Assembly: GCA_021740385.1 (NCBI GenBank)
Contig: JAIOZY010000009.1
Coordinates: 31,396 to 95,395 of the forward strand
Source of the DNA: Prolixibacteraceae bacterium
Lineage (GTDB): Bacteria; Bacteroidota; Bacteroidia; Bacteroidales; Prolixibacteraceae
DNA length: 64,000 bases
Direction: 5' to 3'
In this document: positions 38,205 through 47,396 of the stretch, one piece after another
How the letters are laid out: each line of letters starts with the position of its first letter
How positions within the stretch are numbered: position 1 is the stretch's first letter
Position numbers and translations under genes: made by a program
Notes under the pieces: model-generated
What the model was told of the DNA's origin: nothing
What the model saw: the letters and a program-made list of their open reading frames with translations, nothing else
The model's database searches: none

Positions 38205-40211
38205 ATGAAAGCATCCATATTGACCCTTTGTTTATCCATCGCAATCGCATTCAGTAGTTGCCAATCAAACAAGCCCGAAAAACTGCTTATTACCGGCGAT
38301 ATGATAATTAACGAAACCGGCTCGGGAAGTCACATGGCCTGGTTCGATGAGCAAAACCTCGATACCGTGCCAGTCACCCACTGGGATACATATGGAGTAC
38401 AGACCTTTTGGCCGGCCGGTATCATCATCGATTTGGGCCGTAATTTTAAAATTACCGGAATTTGGCTATTCGATGGTGAAAAGGAACAAAATGTTGAGGG
38501 CGGCATTCTTAATCTTTCATCTGGTAAACCGTTTGAATGGAGTAATACCCATTCATATGAATTGCAAAATAGCAATCAATGGACAAAAATTGAGTGGCTG
38601 ACCGAAATACGTTATTTGAGGCTTCAAAAAGAAGCAACAGAGCAATACACTGCATATAACGGATATACCGAAAACTGCGATTTGGCCATTAAAGAAATCA
38701 TAATAATGGGCTATCCCGTTCAAAAAGAAGTTTTTGCTGAAGAAAAAAACACGCATCGTCCTTTCAATATCACCATGGATCAGTTTATTGGCATGAATTC
38801 GTATATTACAACGCCCGACCGTGTACATGAAGCCGTGGGAAACGTGCGTGAATACCGGCCTTGGCGTTGGAACGGCGTAACCGACTTGAGCACATCCATT
38901 AACTGGAATGAGCTGAACAATCATGGTGCCCAAAACGAATATGCTGAAAGACAACTTCCCAACAGTGATTTGTACTATCAAAAAATGAAAAATATGGGCA
39001 TCGAATGCATTCCGTGTATTCACCGCCATGTTAATGAAGCCAACGAACACGAGAACATACCGCATTTTGGGGGCCACCCCGTTGATCCGTTTTCTTACCG
39101 CATCATTTCCGACTATTCGTTTCAGTTTGTAGCACGCTATGGCAGCACAAAAGTTGAAGAACGTTTGCTCCGTACAACAGAAGAATCGCCTAAAAAGAGT
39201 GGCATGGGCTTAATCCGGTATTTCGAAAACTGGAACGAGCCCAACAGACATTGGGGAAACCCGGCCGGACATTTTACGCCCTATCAGTTTGCCGCTTTTT
39301 GCAGTGCTTCGTACGATGGCCATTTGGGGCAAATGGGCGAAGGCTTTGGCGTAAAAAATGCCGACCCCGAAATAAAATTTGTACACGGCGGCCTGGCATT
39401 TCTCTCCATCGATTATCTGAAAGCCATGAAACTTTGGTCCGACCATTATCGTAAGGGCTCGTTCCCTGCCGATGTTATCAACGTGCATCATTATTGCAAT
39501 ACACGCAATACGCAACACCCCGATGGCTATGCCCACGGCATTAGCCCCGAAGAGGATATGCTGAAAGAAAAACTCACTAAACTGGTTGAATGGAGAAACA
39601 AATACCTGCCCGGAAAAGAGTTGTGGTTGAGTGAGTTCGGCTGGGATACCGATGAAAAAACCTACCAATCGGCTGCTCTTGGCCACGCCTTGTACCCCCA
39701 TGGAATAAGCAAAGAAGAAATACAAGGCCAATGGCTAACCCGTGCATTTTTAATTGGAGCTGCTGCCAGGCTCGATCGTATGCAAATGTTTCTGGCCAAT
39801 GATTTAAAAAATTATCCACACGGTGTTTACGGTTCTTGTGGTTTTATTACAGTCGATGAAGAATATAAACCATCGTGGTATTATGTAAAAACATTGAAAG
39901 ATGCACTTGCCGGGATGGTTTTCCACGATGTGTATCCATCGCAAAACGAGAAAGTGTGGATATACCGCTTTATAAATTTAGAAAACGGCAACGGAGCTTA
40001 TGTGCTTTGGTGCCCAACTGCCGACGGCACAAGTGTGAAAAATTATGAACTCAATATTGAAAATTGTGCATTTAAAGATGCATGGCTGATTGAAATGAAA
40101 CATAAACATGAAGCAGGAATTAAAACCAAGCGGTCAATACAAAATCAAAAATTAAACATCGATGTAAGCGAAAGGCCGGTTATTGTTTTGTTAGAAAAAA
40201 AATATAGTTAA
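38205..40211 (+). CDS. Clan GH-A glycoside hydrolase lipoprotein, paralogue of the T9SS enzyme
   Basis: 668 residues. Lipoprotein signal (lipobox FSSC, Cys19), then a discoidin/CBM32-like beta-sandwich (about 25-170, ending LAIKEIIIMGYP), then a catalytic domain. The catalytic domain opens with MDQFIGMNSYI and is clearly paralogous to the 16656 protein (MDQFIGVNAFI, the VKNADPxxKxVxGG stretch, VINVHHYC, WLxEFGW). Predicted acid/base is Glu345 (ENWNEPNRHW) and nucleophile Glu477 (LWLSEFGWD). No T9SS tail is present, so it works lipid-anchored. The pair may act on the polymer outside and on oligomers inside. Confidence 0.84.
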   Translation: MKASILTLCLSIAIAFSSCQSNKPEKLLITGDMIINETGSGSHMAWFDEQNLDTVPVTHWDTYGVQTFWPAGIIIDLGRNFKITGIWLFDGEKEQNVEGGILNLSSGKPFEWSNTHSYELQNSNQWTKIEWLTEIRYLRLQKEATEQYTAYNGYTENCDLAIKEIIIMGYPVQKEVFAEEKNTHRPFNITMDQFIGMNSYITTPDRVHEAVGNVREYRPWRWNGVTDLSTSINWNELNNHGAQNEYAERQLPNSDLYYQKMKNMGIECIPCIHRHVNEANEHENIPHFGGHPVDPFSYRIISDYSFQFVARYGSTKVEERLLRTTEESPKKSGMGLIRYFENWNEPNRHWGNPAGHFTPYQFAAFCSASYDGHLGQMGEGFGVKNADPEIKFVHGGLAFLSIDYLKAMKLWSDHYRKGSFPADVINVHHYCNTRNTQHPDGYAHGISPEEDMLKEKLTKLVEWRNKYLPGKELWLSEFGWDTDEKTYQSAALGHALYPHGISKEEIQGQWLTRAFLIGAAARLDRMQMFLANDLKNYPHGVYGSCGFITVDEEYKPSWYYVKTLKDALAGMVFHDVYPSQNEKVWIYRFINLENGNGAYVLWCPTADGTSVKNYELNIENCAFKDAWLIEMKHKHEAGIKTKRSIQNQKLNIDVSERPVIVLLEKKYS

Positions 40212-40212
40212 A

Positions 40213-41034
40213 ATGAGGGCAATAATTACCATTATCATTTTCCTTTTTGAGATACATGCAACCGCGCAGGAAACATCGTACAAAAACATCGAAAACATTC
40301 ATTATTATCCCAAAAGGGTAACACGAGCCGATGCATACATCAATGAGCGCTGTTTACTCGATATCCATTACCCCGAAAACATAGAAAATTTTGCAACGGT
40401 GGTATGGTTTCACGGTGGTGGCTTACAACACGGGAGCAAATATACGCCCGAGGATTTAACCGAAAAAGGCATAGCTGTAGTTGCTGTAAACTATCGTTTA
40501 TATCCGCAGGTAAGTCCGGTAACTTGTATAGAAGATGCAGCGGCCTCGGTTGCCTGGGTTTTCAACAACATCGAAAAATACAGGGGCGATTCAACTAAAA
40601 TTTTTCTTTGCGGGCATTCGGCAGGGGGTTATCTGGCTCTAATGGTAGGAATGGATAAAAGTTGGTTGGCGTCACACCAAATCGATGCCAATCACATAGC
40701 CGGACTCATTCCTTATAGCGGGCATACCATTACCCATTTGGCCGTACGTCATTCACAAGGTATTGCACAGGAACAACCAACCATCGACAGTTTGGCGCCG
40801 CTTTTCCACGTTCGCCCCGATGCTCCGCCCTTGTTGATGATTACCGGCGACCGCGAACTTGAAATGCTGGGTCGCTACGAAGAAAATGCCTATATGTACC
40901 GCATGATGAAAGTGGTTGGCCATACTGAAACCCGACTGATGGAGCTCGATGGCTACGATCACGGTATGGAATATCCTGCTCACCCGTTACTGTTGAAAGA
41001 AATAAATCGAATACTGGAGTTAAAGAAACAATAA
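40213..41034 (+). CDS. Alpha/beta-hydrolase esterase (carbohydrate-esterase/lipase-like)
   Basis: 273 residues with a signal peptide (to ATAQ). It has the HGGG oxyanion motif (67-70), nucleophile Ser136 in CGHSAGGY, Asp213 in TGDRELEM and His250 in GYDHGMEYP, which together form a full triad of the hormone-sensitive-lipase/BD-FAE type. The start lies one base after the stop of the preceding glycosidase, so translation is probably coupled. Probable role: deacylation of side-chain esters in the periplasm. Confidence 0.86.
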   Translation: MRAIITIIIFLFEIHATAQETSYKNIENIHYYPKRVTRADAYINERCLLDIHYPENIENFATVVWFHGGGLQHGSKYTPEDLTEKGIAVVAVNYRLYPQVSPVTCIEDAAASVAWVFNNIEKYRGDSTKIFLCGHSAGGYLALMVGMDKSWLASHQIDANHIAGLIPYSGHTITHLAVRHSQGIAQEQPTIDSLAPLFHVRPDAPPLLMITGDRELEMLGRYEENAYMYRMMKVVGHTETRLMELDGYDHGMEYPAHPLLLKEINRILELKKQ

Positions 41035-41089
41035 AGCTCCAAATTTTAGCTATTTTTACCATCTACTTTATTTAACCTGTAAAGCATTA

Positions 41090-44000
41090 ATGAAGTTGCC
41101 TGTTTCTAAAATATCATTCAATTTTTTTTATACATCAGTCTTTTTGTTTGTGTTGGCAATTTTTACTTTCAATTGTGGTACTATTTATGCCCTGCCACAT
41201 TTTTATTCTTTAACACAGGACAACGGCCTGTCAAATGCAAACATTAATTGCATATTACAAGATCATAACGGTTTTATGTGGTTTGGTACCAACGATGGCT
41301 TGAACAAGTTCGATGGATACGAGTTTACGGTTTACCGTAATTCGCCCAAAGACAGGCACAGTATCAGTAGCAATCACATTACTTGTATGCACGAAGATGC
41401 TAATGGGGTGGTATGGATAGGTACCAAAGGTGGTGGCTTAAATGCTTACGATTCAAAAATCGACAGGTTTGTCAGGTATCAGCCACCGGGGCAAAACAGT
41501 TCTTCTGTGTTGGGCAACGACATACTTGCAATTTACGAAAACAAAGAGGGTACTTTATGGATTGGTACAGATGGGGCCGGTTTGTACCGATTAAACACAA
41601 ACAACCATTCGGTTTCGGCGTATATTCACGATCCTTTTGAAGAAAAATCGATTAGCAGTAATGAAATAATTGCACTTGAATCGAGTTCAAAAGGCAGTAT
41701 GTTGGTTGGTACTTGGAGTGGTGGTTTAAATTGGTTTCAACCCGAGAGTTCGGAGTTTGCAATTATACCCGGTAATAAAGGAGTAAATGTAAACCGTATA
41801 TGGCAAATTGTTGCCCATAAAAACGATATCTGGATTGGAACCTTTGGGAATGGGCTTATAAGATTGGATGCCGGTACTTTTAAGACGGAGAATATTTTGC
41901 TGAATAAGTGCGATGATAATGTTGATGACAAAGTAATTTGGGCGATTTGTGCCGATCGCGATAATCAGAAATGGATTGGCACAAACAACGGTATATACCT
42001 CGTAAACCCACAAAACGATGTAATTGCACATTATTCGGCTTCAGATAACAATGACGATGCTTTATTATCGAATAAAGTTTTGTCAATTCATCAGGCCGAT
42101 AACGGAATTATTTGGATAGGAACCGATAAGGGGATTTGTTATCTAAACCCCGATCCAAAAAAGTTTCACATCGATTTAAATATCGAAATGTTAAAGAATA
42201 CCAATATTCAGGCTTTGGCTTTGGGTACAGGTCATTCGGTTTGGTTGGGTACCGATAATTACGGTATTGTTCATCTTTCGCCAAAATCATCGCGCCATCT
42301 GGATTACGAAGTTAACCAGGTTCCAATCAAAGGAAGTAGCAATATTATTAATTGCCTGATTGAAGATTCTTTTCAGCGTTTATGGGTAGGAACCCGTTAT
42401 GGTGCGAAAATATACGACAGGAACCGTACTTTGCTTAAAAGTATAATTTTCGATGCGGCTGATCTCCAAAATTCAAGCAACGATGTTACTTCGGTTTGTG
42501 AAACCGATACGATTGGTGTTTTTTGGTTAGGTACCGACAATGGACTTTTTTTGGTGAACAGCTTTACATGGGAAATAAAAAAATATACGGCAGCCGAAAA
42601 TGTTAAATTTGGTTTGTATAGTAATCATATTTTGAAGGTTTTTAAAGATCTGAAGAAAAATGTTTGGGTTTCAACATGGAATGGCTTGTCGGTTTTCGAT
42701 AGCCACTTGAAAAAATTTATTCGCTGCGAAGACGCAAACCTGAAAAATGTATATGTAAATACAATGTACGACGATGCCTCGGGAAATATTTGGTTTGGAA
42801 CGCGTAACGGTCTTTACCGTTACCATATCGAAACGGGGGCGGTAACCTTACTGCGCGAAGAAAATGGCTTGTGCAACAACAACATTTGCAGTATTGTTGA
42901 TGATTATGCTGGATTTTTATGGGTGGGAACTACTAATGGCTTGTCGAGAGTTAATCTTTCAACACTCGAAATAAAGAATTTTGATACTTTCGATGGGCTT
43001 ATTAATAAAAATTACAATACCAATGCCGGGGCTTTAGTGTATAACCAATTTGTTTTTTTGGGCGGAAATGCCGGCCTCGATTTGTTTAAACCAGATGAAA
43101 TATCGATCAATCTGCATGAACCGCGTATTGTTTTAAACGATTTCAGAATATTTAGCAAACCGGTAGCCATTGGCGCCAAAGGCTCTCCGCTGAAACAATC
43201 AATATCTGCCACTAAGTCGCTGGTGCTCACGGCGAAAGATGCAGTATTTTCGATAGGTTTTGTTGCGCTCAACTATATCAATACACCTAAAACAAAATAC
43301 CTTTTCAAACTCCAAGGTTTCGATAAAGAGTGGAACGAAGCCGGTGTTGAACGTAAAGCAACCTATACCAACCTTGACGCGGGCGATTATGTGTTTAAGG
43401 TAAGGGCTACCAACGAAGATGGTATTTGGGGCAACGAGGAGAAATCACTGAATATTGAAGTATTGCCTCCGTGGTGGAAAACACTTTGGTTTAAAGTGTT
43501 ATTGGTGTTATTTGTTTTTGGGATGATTTCATTTTATGTGAGTTACCGCAATTACACCTATAACCAACGCAATATTCAGCTCGAAAAAATAATTAAAGAA
43601 CGAACCTCCGAAATACGCGAACAAAAAGACAAGTTGGCTAAACAAGCGCTTAAGTTAACCGAGCAAAACTACTTGTTAAAAGAAAAAAGCGATGAAATCC
43701 AACGTCAGGCTGACGAAATAAGCCGGATGAACGATCTGTTGAAAGTACGTAATATTAACCTTAGTGAAAACGTTGAAGAACTTTCGCGCGCAAGGGTAAT
43801 GAACGAATCGGTTTCGTTCGAAGACTTTCAGGACATTTACCCCGACGACGAATCGTGCAAAAAATTGATTTTTGAATTGAAAGAAGCACAGGGCTTTTTT
43901 TGCTCATCGTGCAATGGCACAAGTTATCAGATTGTTGGAGAAAATTACTCGCGCCGTTGCAAAAAATGTGGTTATGTTGAATCGGTTACGGTTGGTACAA

Positions 44001-44227
44001 TTTTTTCACACCTTAAATTCCCAATTGTAAAAGCTTTTTACATTCTGTATTTGGTAAGTGGTGGTCACAAACTAACGGTCGATCAGTTTTCTGAACTAAT
44101 ATCCTTACGCCGCGAAACTTGTTGGTCATTTAAAAACAAAGTACTCAAGCATATGAAGCAGCACAAACGTTTTAAAAATCCGCAAGAAGGATGGAAAGAG
44201 CTGATATTGACAACTAAACGCAAATAA
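41090..44227 (+). CDS. Propeller/Y_Y_Y sensor fused to an IS1595-type zinc-ribbon DNA-binding domain
   Basis: 1045 residues. An N-terminal signal or anchor (about 12-34) is followed by a periplasmic propeller built from Reg_prop repeats (DNGLSNANINCILQD..GFMWFGTNDGLNKFDG and many WIGTxxGLxR units, to about 690). A Y_Y_Y domain (about 725-790), one transmembrane helix (about 799-818) and a coiled coil (about 829-905) come next. Up to here it matches hybrid two-component PUL sensors. No HisKA, HATPase, receiver or AraC domain follows. Residues about 905-1045 instead match the N-terminal part of IS1595 transposases: Cys938-x2-Cys941 and Cys957-x2-Cys960 zinc ribbon, SVTVGTIFSHLKFP, a YLVSGGHKLT helix pair and LRRETCWSFKNKVLKHM. 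The DDE nuclease is absent. Inferred role: membrane-bound one-component regulator of this PUL. Confidence 0.85.
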   Translation: MKLPVSKISFNFFYTSVFLFVLAIFTFNCGTIYALPHFYSLTQDNGLSNANINCILQDHNGFMWFGTNDGLNKFDGYEFTVYRNSPKDRHSISSNHITCMHEDANGVVWIGTKGGGLNAYDSKIDRFVRYQPPGQNSSSVLGNDILAIYENKEGTLWIGTDGAGLYRLNTNNHSVSAYIHDPFEEKSISSNEIIALESSSKGSMLVGTWSGGLNWFQPESSEFAIIPGNKGVNVNRIWQIVAHKNDIWIGTFGNGLIRLDAGTFKTENILLNKCDDNVDDKVIWAICADRDNQKWIGTNNGIYLVNPQNDVIAHYSASDNNDDALLSNKVLSIHQADNGIIWIGTDKGICYLNPDPKKFHIDLNIEMLKNTNIQALALGTGHSVWLGTDNYGIVHLSPKSSRHLDYEVNQVPIKGSSNIINCLIEDSFQRLWVGTRYGAKIYDRNRTLLKSIIFDAADLQNSSNDVTSVCETDTIGVFWLGTDNGLFLVNSFTWEIKKYTAAENVKFGLYSNHILKVFKDLKKNVWVSTWNGLSVFDSHLKKFIRCEDANLKNVYVNTMYDDASGNIWFGTRNGLYRYHIETGAVTLLREENGLCNNNICSIVDDYAGFLWVGTTNGLSRVNLSTLEIKNFDTFDGLINKNYNTNAGALVYNQFVFLGGNAGLDLFKPDEISINLHEPRIVLNDFRIFSKPVAIGAKGSPLKQSISATKSLVLTAKDAVFSIGFVALNYINTPKTKYLFKLQGFDKEWNEAGVERKATYTNLDAGDYVFKVRATNEDGIWGNEEKSLNIEVLPPWWKTLWFKVLLVLFVFGMISFYVSYRNYTYNQRNIQLEKIIKERTSEIREQKDKLAKQALKLTEQNYLLKEKSDEIQRQADEISRMNDLLKVRNINLSENVEELSRARVMNESVSFEDFQDIYPDDESCKKLIFELKEAQGFFCSSCNGTSYQIVGENYSRRCKKCGYVESVTVGTIFSHLKFPIVKAFYILYLVSGGHKLTVDQFSELISLRRETCWSFKNKVLKHMKQHKRFKNPQEGWKELILTTKRK

Positions 44228-44247
44228 CTTATTTTAAAAATAGTGAT

Positions 44248-45018
44248 ATGAAGAATGTTTTTACTTTTATCGTTTTTGCAATAATTTTTTCGGGATCGGT
44301 TTTTGCCCAAAATCAAGATACAACCCAGTTGCTGCTTACCGGGGCGTCGTTTGCCGATGTGTATAACGGTTGGTTCGAGTTTGGCTGCGAATCGTTAAAT
44401 GCAAAGCCAATAAACCGTGCCGTTGGCGGCGAGTCGATTGTGCACACTGCCGAAAAAATGAACGCCGGCACGCTCTATTCAAAAGCCGAATTGGAAAATA
44501 TCGATGCATTGATTATTATGCATGTGCACGAAAAAGACGTTTTCAACGATCCCAAATCGTGGCTCAGAAATAAATATTCCGATTATGAATTCCCGATGGA
44601 TATGAATAATTACGTTGGAGCTTACGATTATGTAATCAAACGGTACATTTCAGATTGTTACCAGCTTAAATTCGATTCTGCTTCGGCTTATTTCAATGCT
44701 CAGGCAGGCAAGCCTGCAATTATTGTGCTGTGTACCCATTGGCATGATGCGCGCGTAACTTTTAATACAACTGTGAGGCAATTGGCGCAAAAGTGGGGTT
44801 TGCCCATAATCGAGTTCGACAAAAATATTGGCTTCACAAAAAACGAAATGCACCCGGTAACCAACGATCAGTACAGCCTTATTTTTTCGTTGGATACGCA
44901 GGAATTGGATGGCGTGGTTTATGGTTGGCACCCACAGAGAGGCGATACATATATTCAGCGTAAAATGGCCGCCATTATGGTGCATAAAATGGAACAGGTA
45001 TTACTCCTTTACAAATAA
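44248..45018 (+). CDS. SGNH-hydrolase-like secreted protein (DUF5040-like)
   Basis: 256 residues with a signal peptide (to VFAQ). The fold resembles SGNH/GDSL hydrolases: LLTGASFAD with Ser34 at the block I position, AVGGES (Gly60-61, block II) and a late GWHPQRGDTYIQ with His228 at the block V position. I recall such Bacteroidota proteins as DUF5040. Whether it is an active esterase is unproven. It starts 20 bp after the regulator gene and belongs to the PUL. Confidence 0.68.
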   Translation: MKNVFTFIVFAIIFSGSVFAQNQDTTQLLLTGASFADVYNGWFEFGCESLNAKPINRAVGGESIVHTAEKMNAGTLYSKAELENIDALIIMHVHEKDVFNDPKSWLRNKYSDYEFPMDMNNYVGAYDYVIKRYISDCYQLKFDSASAYFNAQAGKPAIIVLCTHWHDARVTFNTTVRQLAQKWGLPIIEFDKNIGFTKNEMHPVTNDQYSLIFSLDTQELDGVVYGWHPQRGDTYIQRKMAAIMVHKMEQVLLLYK

Positions 45019-45107
45019 TTTAATTTTTCCGAGTTCTAATTTTTGAAATTGGTGGGCATATTCCTCCTTTTTTAGGAATTCTTAGAAGTAAATTTTAAAA
45101 ATAAACT

Positions 45108-47186
45108 ATGTTATATAAAAACTTGTTGTTAGTTGTTAGTTGTTTGATTCTGTTAAGTTGTTCTTCTGAAATAAAGGAAAGTGAAAATATCGTTTCTTAT
45201 TCTTCTTTTCATGAATTGCCATTAACATCAATAAAACCTGCCGGATGGTTGCATGAGATTCTTCTAAGGCAAAAAGATGGACTAACGGGGCATCTTGGAG
45301 AAGCTGGTTACCCTTTTAATAGCAAATGGTGGGGCAACCCCGAACCTGAAGAGAATATAAGCACAATGAAATGGTGGCCATATGAACAGGAAGCATATTG
45401 GCTTGATGGAATGATCCGGTGTGGATTCCTTCTTGGAGATACTAAGCTTATTGCACGTGCAACCAAACAAGTGGAATATGTTTTGCAACACCCCGATAGC
45501 TCCGGTTATTTAGGACCATCTTTCATGAAAAAATCTCCTGAAGGAGATCGATGGGCTCATGCTGTTTTTTTTAGGGCAGCACATGCTTTATTTAATGCAA
45601 CAGAAGATGTTGAAATACTAACAGCATTGCGGGATCATTATCTTGGCGATAGGTATTCATCTATCGATACTCGCGAGATGGTGAATATTGAAACGATCTT
45701 ATATGTGTACAAATATCTTGGTGATAAAGATTTGTTTGATTTTGCGACTGATCTCTATTTGAATTTTCAGAAAGTTAAGGGTGATAAAGCTGGAACTGAG
45801 AAATATTTCAAAAAAGATGAACCTGCATCAATTCACGGAGTTACCTATAATGAATTAGCTAAATTGGGTGCGATTATGTATTCATTATCTGGCGATTTGA
45901 ATCAGTTAGAGGCTTCTTTTAAAGCTATCGAAAGAATACAGAACTATCATATGATGCCCGATGGTGTAAACGTTTCTTGTGAAAAAATGCGTTATCCGGT
46001 TCACTCTCTTCAAAGTCATGAGACCTGTGATATTGCTGATTTTACATGGACATTATACTATCTTCTTAAGATAACAGGGAATCCGGTTTATGCAGATATG
46101 ATCGAAAAAGCTATTTTTAATGCTGCACCTTCGGTTGTTGATTCTTCTTTTAAGGCTGTTCAATACTTTTCAAGTGTAAACCAGGTTCTTGCCGACAAAA
46201 ATTCTTGTCATACCCCTCAGGGAATGGGAAGTGCGGCTATGTCATATCGACCCAATCCTTATACCGAATGCTGTCCGGCAAATGTTAATCGTATTTTTCC
46301 AAATTATGCTTCCAACCTGTGGTGTGAGTCTTCAGATAATGAAATTGTAGCCCTTCTTTACGCTCCATCTAAAATTAATTGGTTAAGTCAGAAATCAAAG
46401 ATACCTGTTACCATCGAAGAGATAACAGAATATCCATTCTCCGATACCATTACCTTTATTTTTTCCACACCAAATAGTACAAAGTTTTCATTTGTTTTCA
46501 GGATTCCTGAGTGGTGTAAAAAACCTGTTGTGCTTGTAAATGGGCGACACTTTAATGTTGATAATTCTAAAAATGCGTATCGTTCAATTGAACGAAAGTA
46601 CACGAATGGTGATAAAATACAATTGGTTTTTCCTCAACAAATATCGGTTCATCAGTCGGTTGATAATGGCTTATGGTTAGAACGTGGTCCATTGGTTTAT
46701 TCACTCGCAATTGAAGAGGATTGGCGCATAGATAATTCTGATTTGAAATCGACAATTGATTTTCCCGCTTATAACCTTTATGCAGCATCAAAATGGAATT
46801 ATGCGCTGAGTTTTTCAAAATCGATTCCCATTGAAGATCAAGTATCGATTGAACGTAAGCCTATGACGAGCAATCCATGGACAATTGGTTCTTCTCCTAT
46901 TTCTTTATTGGTGCCTGCTCGTGAAGTAATAGGTTGGTCTTTAATTAATTGTAGCTCAATTGAGGAGGAACATTGGTTGCCCGTATTAGACAATGATGGA
47001 AATGTTGTTGATTGGGAAATGAAAGGATACTTGTCGGTAAAGGGCAATTTTAATTTTACCCCTCCTATTCCAGAAACAGCAAAATTAAAAGAAATGTTGT
47101 TGCCACAGGTTGAGAGGATCAAATTGGTTCCCTATGGTTGTACAAAATTGCGAATTACTGTTTTTCCTGATGCTGTCAATTTGTAA
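45108..47186 (+). CDS. GH127-family beta-L-arabinofuranosidase, lipoprotein
   Basis: 692 residues. A lipoprotein signal (LILLSC) is followed by an (alpha/alpha)6 barrel and a C-terminal beta domain. The GH127 zinc/cysteine site is visible as Glu305-x-Cys307 (SHETCDIADF) and the pair Cys388-Cys389 (TECCPANVNR), matching in order and spacing the Glu/Cys/Cys/Cys set of Bifidobacterium HypBA1, whose first Cys of the pair is the nucleophile. Predicted activity: release of beta-L-arabinofuranose, with periplasmic location. The gene has a noticeably more AT-rich codon choice than most of the PUL, so it may have been acquired separately. It is the last gene before the terminator at 47209. Confidence 0.88.
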   Translation: MLYKNLLLVVSCLILLSCSSEIKESENIVSYSSFHELPLTSIKPAGWLHEILLRQKDGLTGHLGEAGYPFNSKWWGNPEPEENISTMKWWPYEQEAYWLDGMIRCGFLLGDTKLIARATKQVEYVLQHPDSSGYLGPSFMKKSPEGDRWAHAVFFRAAHALFNATEDVEILTALRDHYLGDRYSSIDTREMVNIETILYVYKYLGDKDLFDFATDLYLNFQKVKGDKAGTEKYFKKDEPASIHGVTYNELAKLGAIMYSLSGDLNQLEASFKAIERIQNYHMMPDGVNVSCEKMRYPVHSLQSHETCDIADFTWTLYYLLKITGNPVYADMIEKAIFNAAPSVVDSSFKAVQYFSSVNQVLADKNSCHTPQGMGSAAMSYRPNPYTECCPANVNRIFPNYASNLWCESSDNEIVALLYAPSKINWLSQKSKIPVTIEEITEYPFSDTITFIFSTPNSTKFSFVFRIPEWCKKPVVLVNGRHFNVDNSKNAYRSIERKYTNGDKIQLVFPQQISVHQSVDNGLWLERGPLVYSLAIEEDWRIDNSDLKSTIDFPAYNLYAASKWNYALSFSKSIPIEDQVSIERKPMTSNPWTIGSSPISLLVPAREVIGWSLINCSSIEEEHWLPVLDNDGNVVDWEMKGYLSVKGNFNFTPPIPETAKLKEMLLPQVERIKLVPYGCTKLRITVFPDAVNL

Positions 47187-47208
47187 AATTCAGTTACAAA
47201 TAAGATTC

Positions 47209-47243
47209 AAAAAATCCCTGTTGCTTTGCAACAAGGATTTTTA
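47209..47243. terminator. Strong terminator hairpin at the end of the PUL
   Basis: AAAAATCC-C-TGTTGC and GCAACA-A-GGATTTTT form a 14-pair stem with one mismatch around a TTT loop. A-tract and T-tract flank it, so it can serve the PUL on the plus strand and the tRNA gene on the minus strand. Confidence 0.85.
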
Positions 47244-47244
47244 T

Positions 47245-47321
<77 letters not shown>

Positions 47322-47361
47322 AACAATTTTATAAATTGAGAATGTATCTCAAAAATCGACA

Positions 47362-47369
47362 CAAAAATA
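47362..47369 (-). promoter_or_regulatory. Candidate -7 box of the tRNA-Pro gene
   Basis: On the minus strand this reads TATTTTTG, an exact TAnnTTTG match 40 nt upstream of the tRNA 5' end. The nearest TTG is only 15 bp upstream, so the -33 match is imperfect. Confidence 0.3.
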
Positions 47370-47396
47370 ATATTTTGATTGAAACAAGTGAATTTT

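Noticed and set aside
43805..44227. An active IS1595 insertion sequence
   Set aside because: There is no DDE nuclease, no terminal inverted repeats and no target duplication, and the segment is in frame with the sensor.
41090..44227. Ordinary hybrid two-component PUL regulator
   Set aside because: The propeller and Y_Y_Y fit, but no histidine-kinase, receiver or AraC domain follows the membrane helix.
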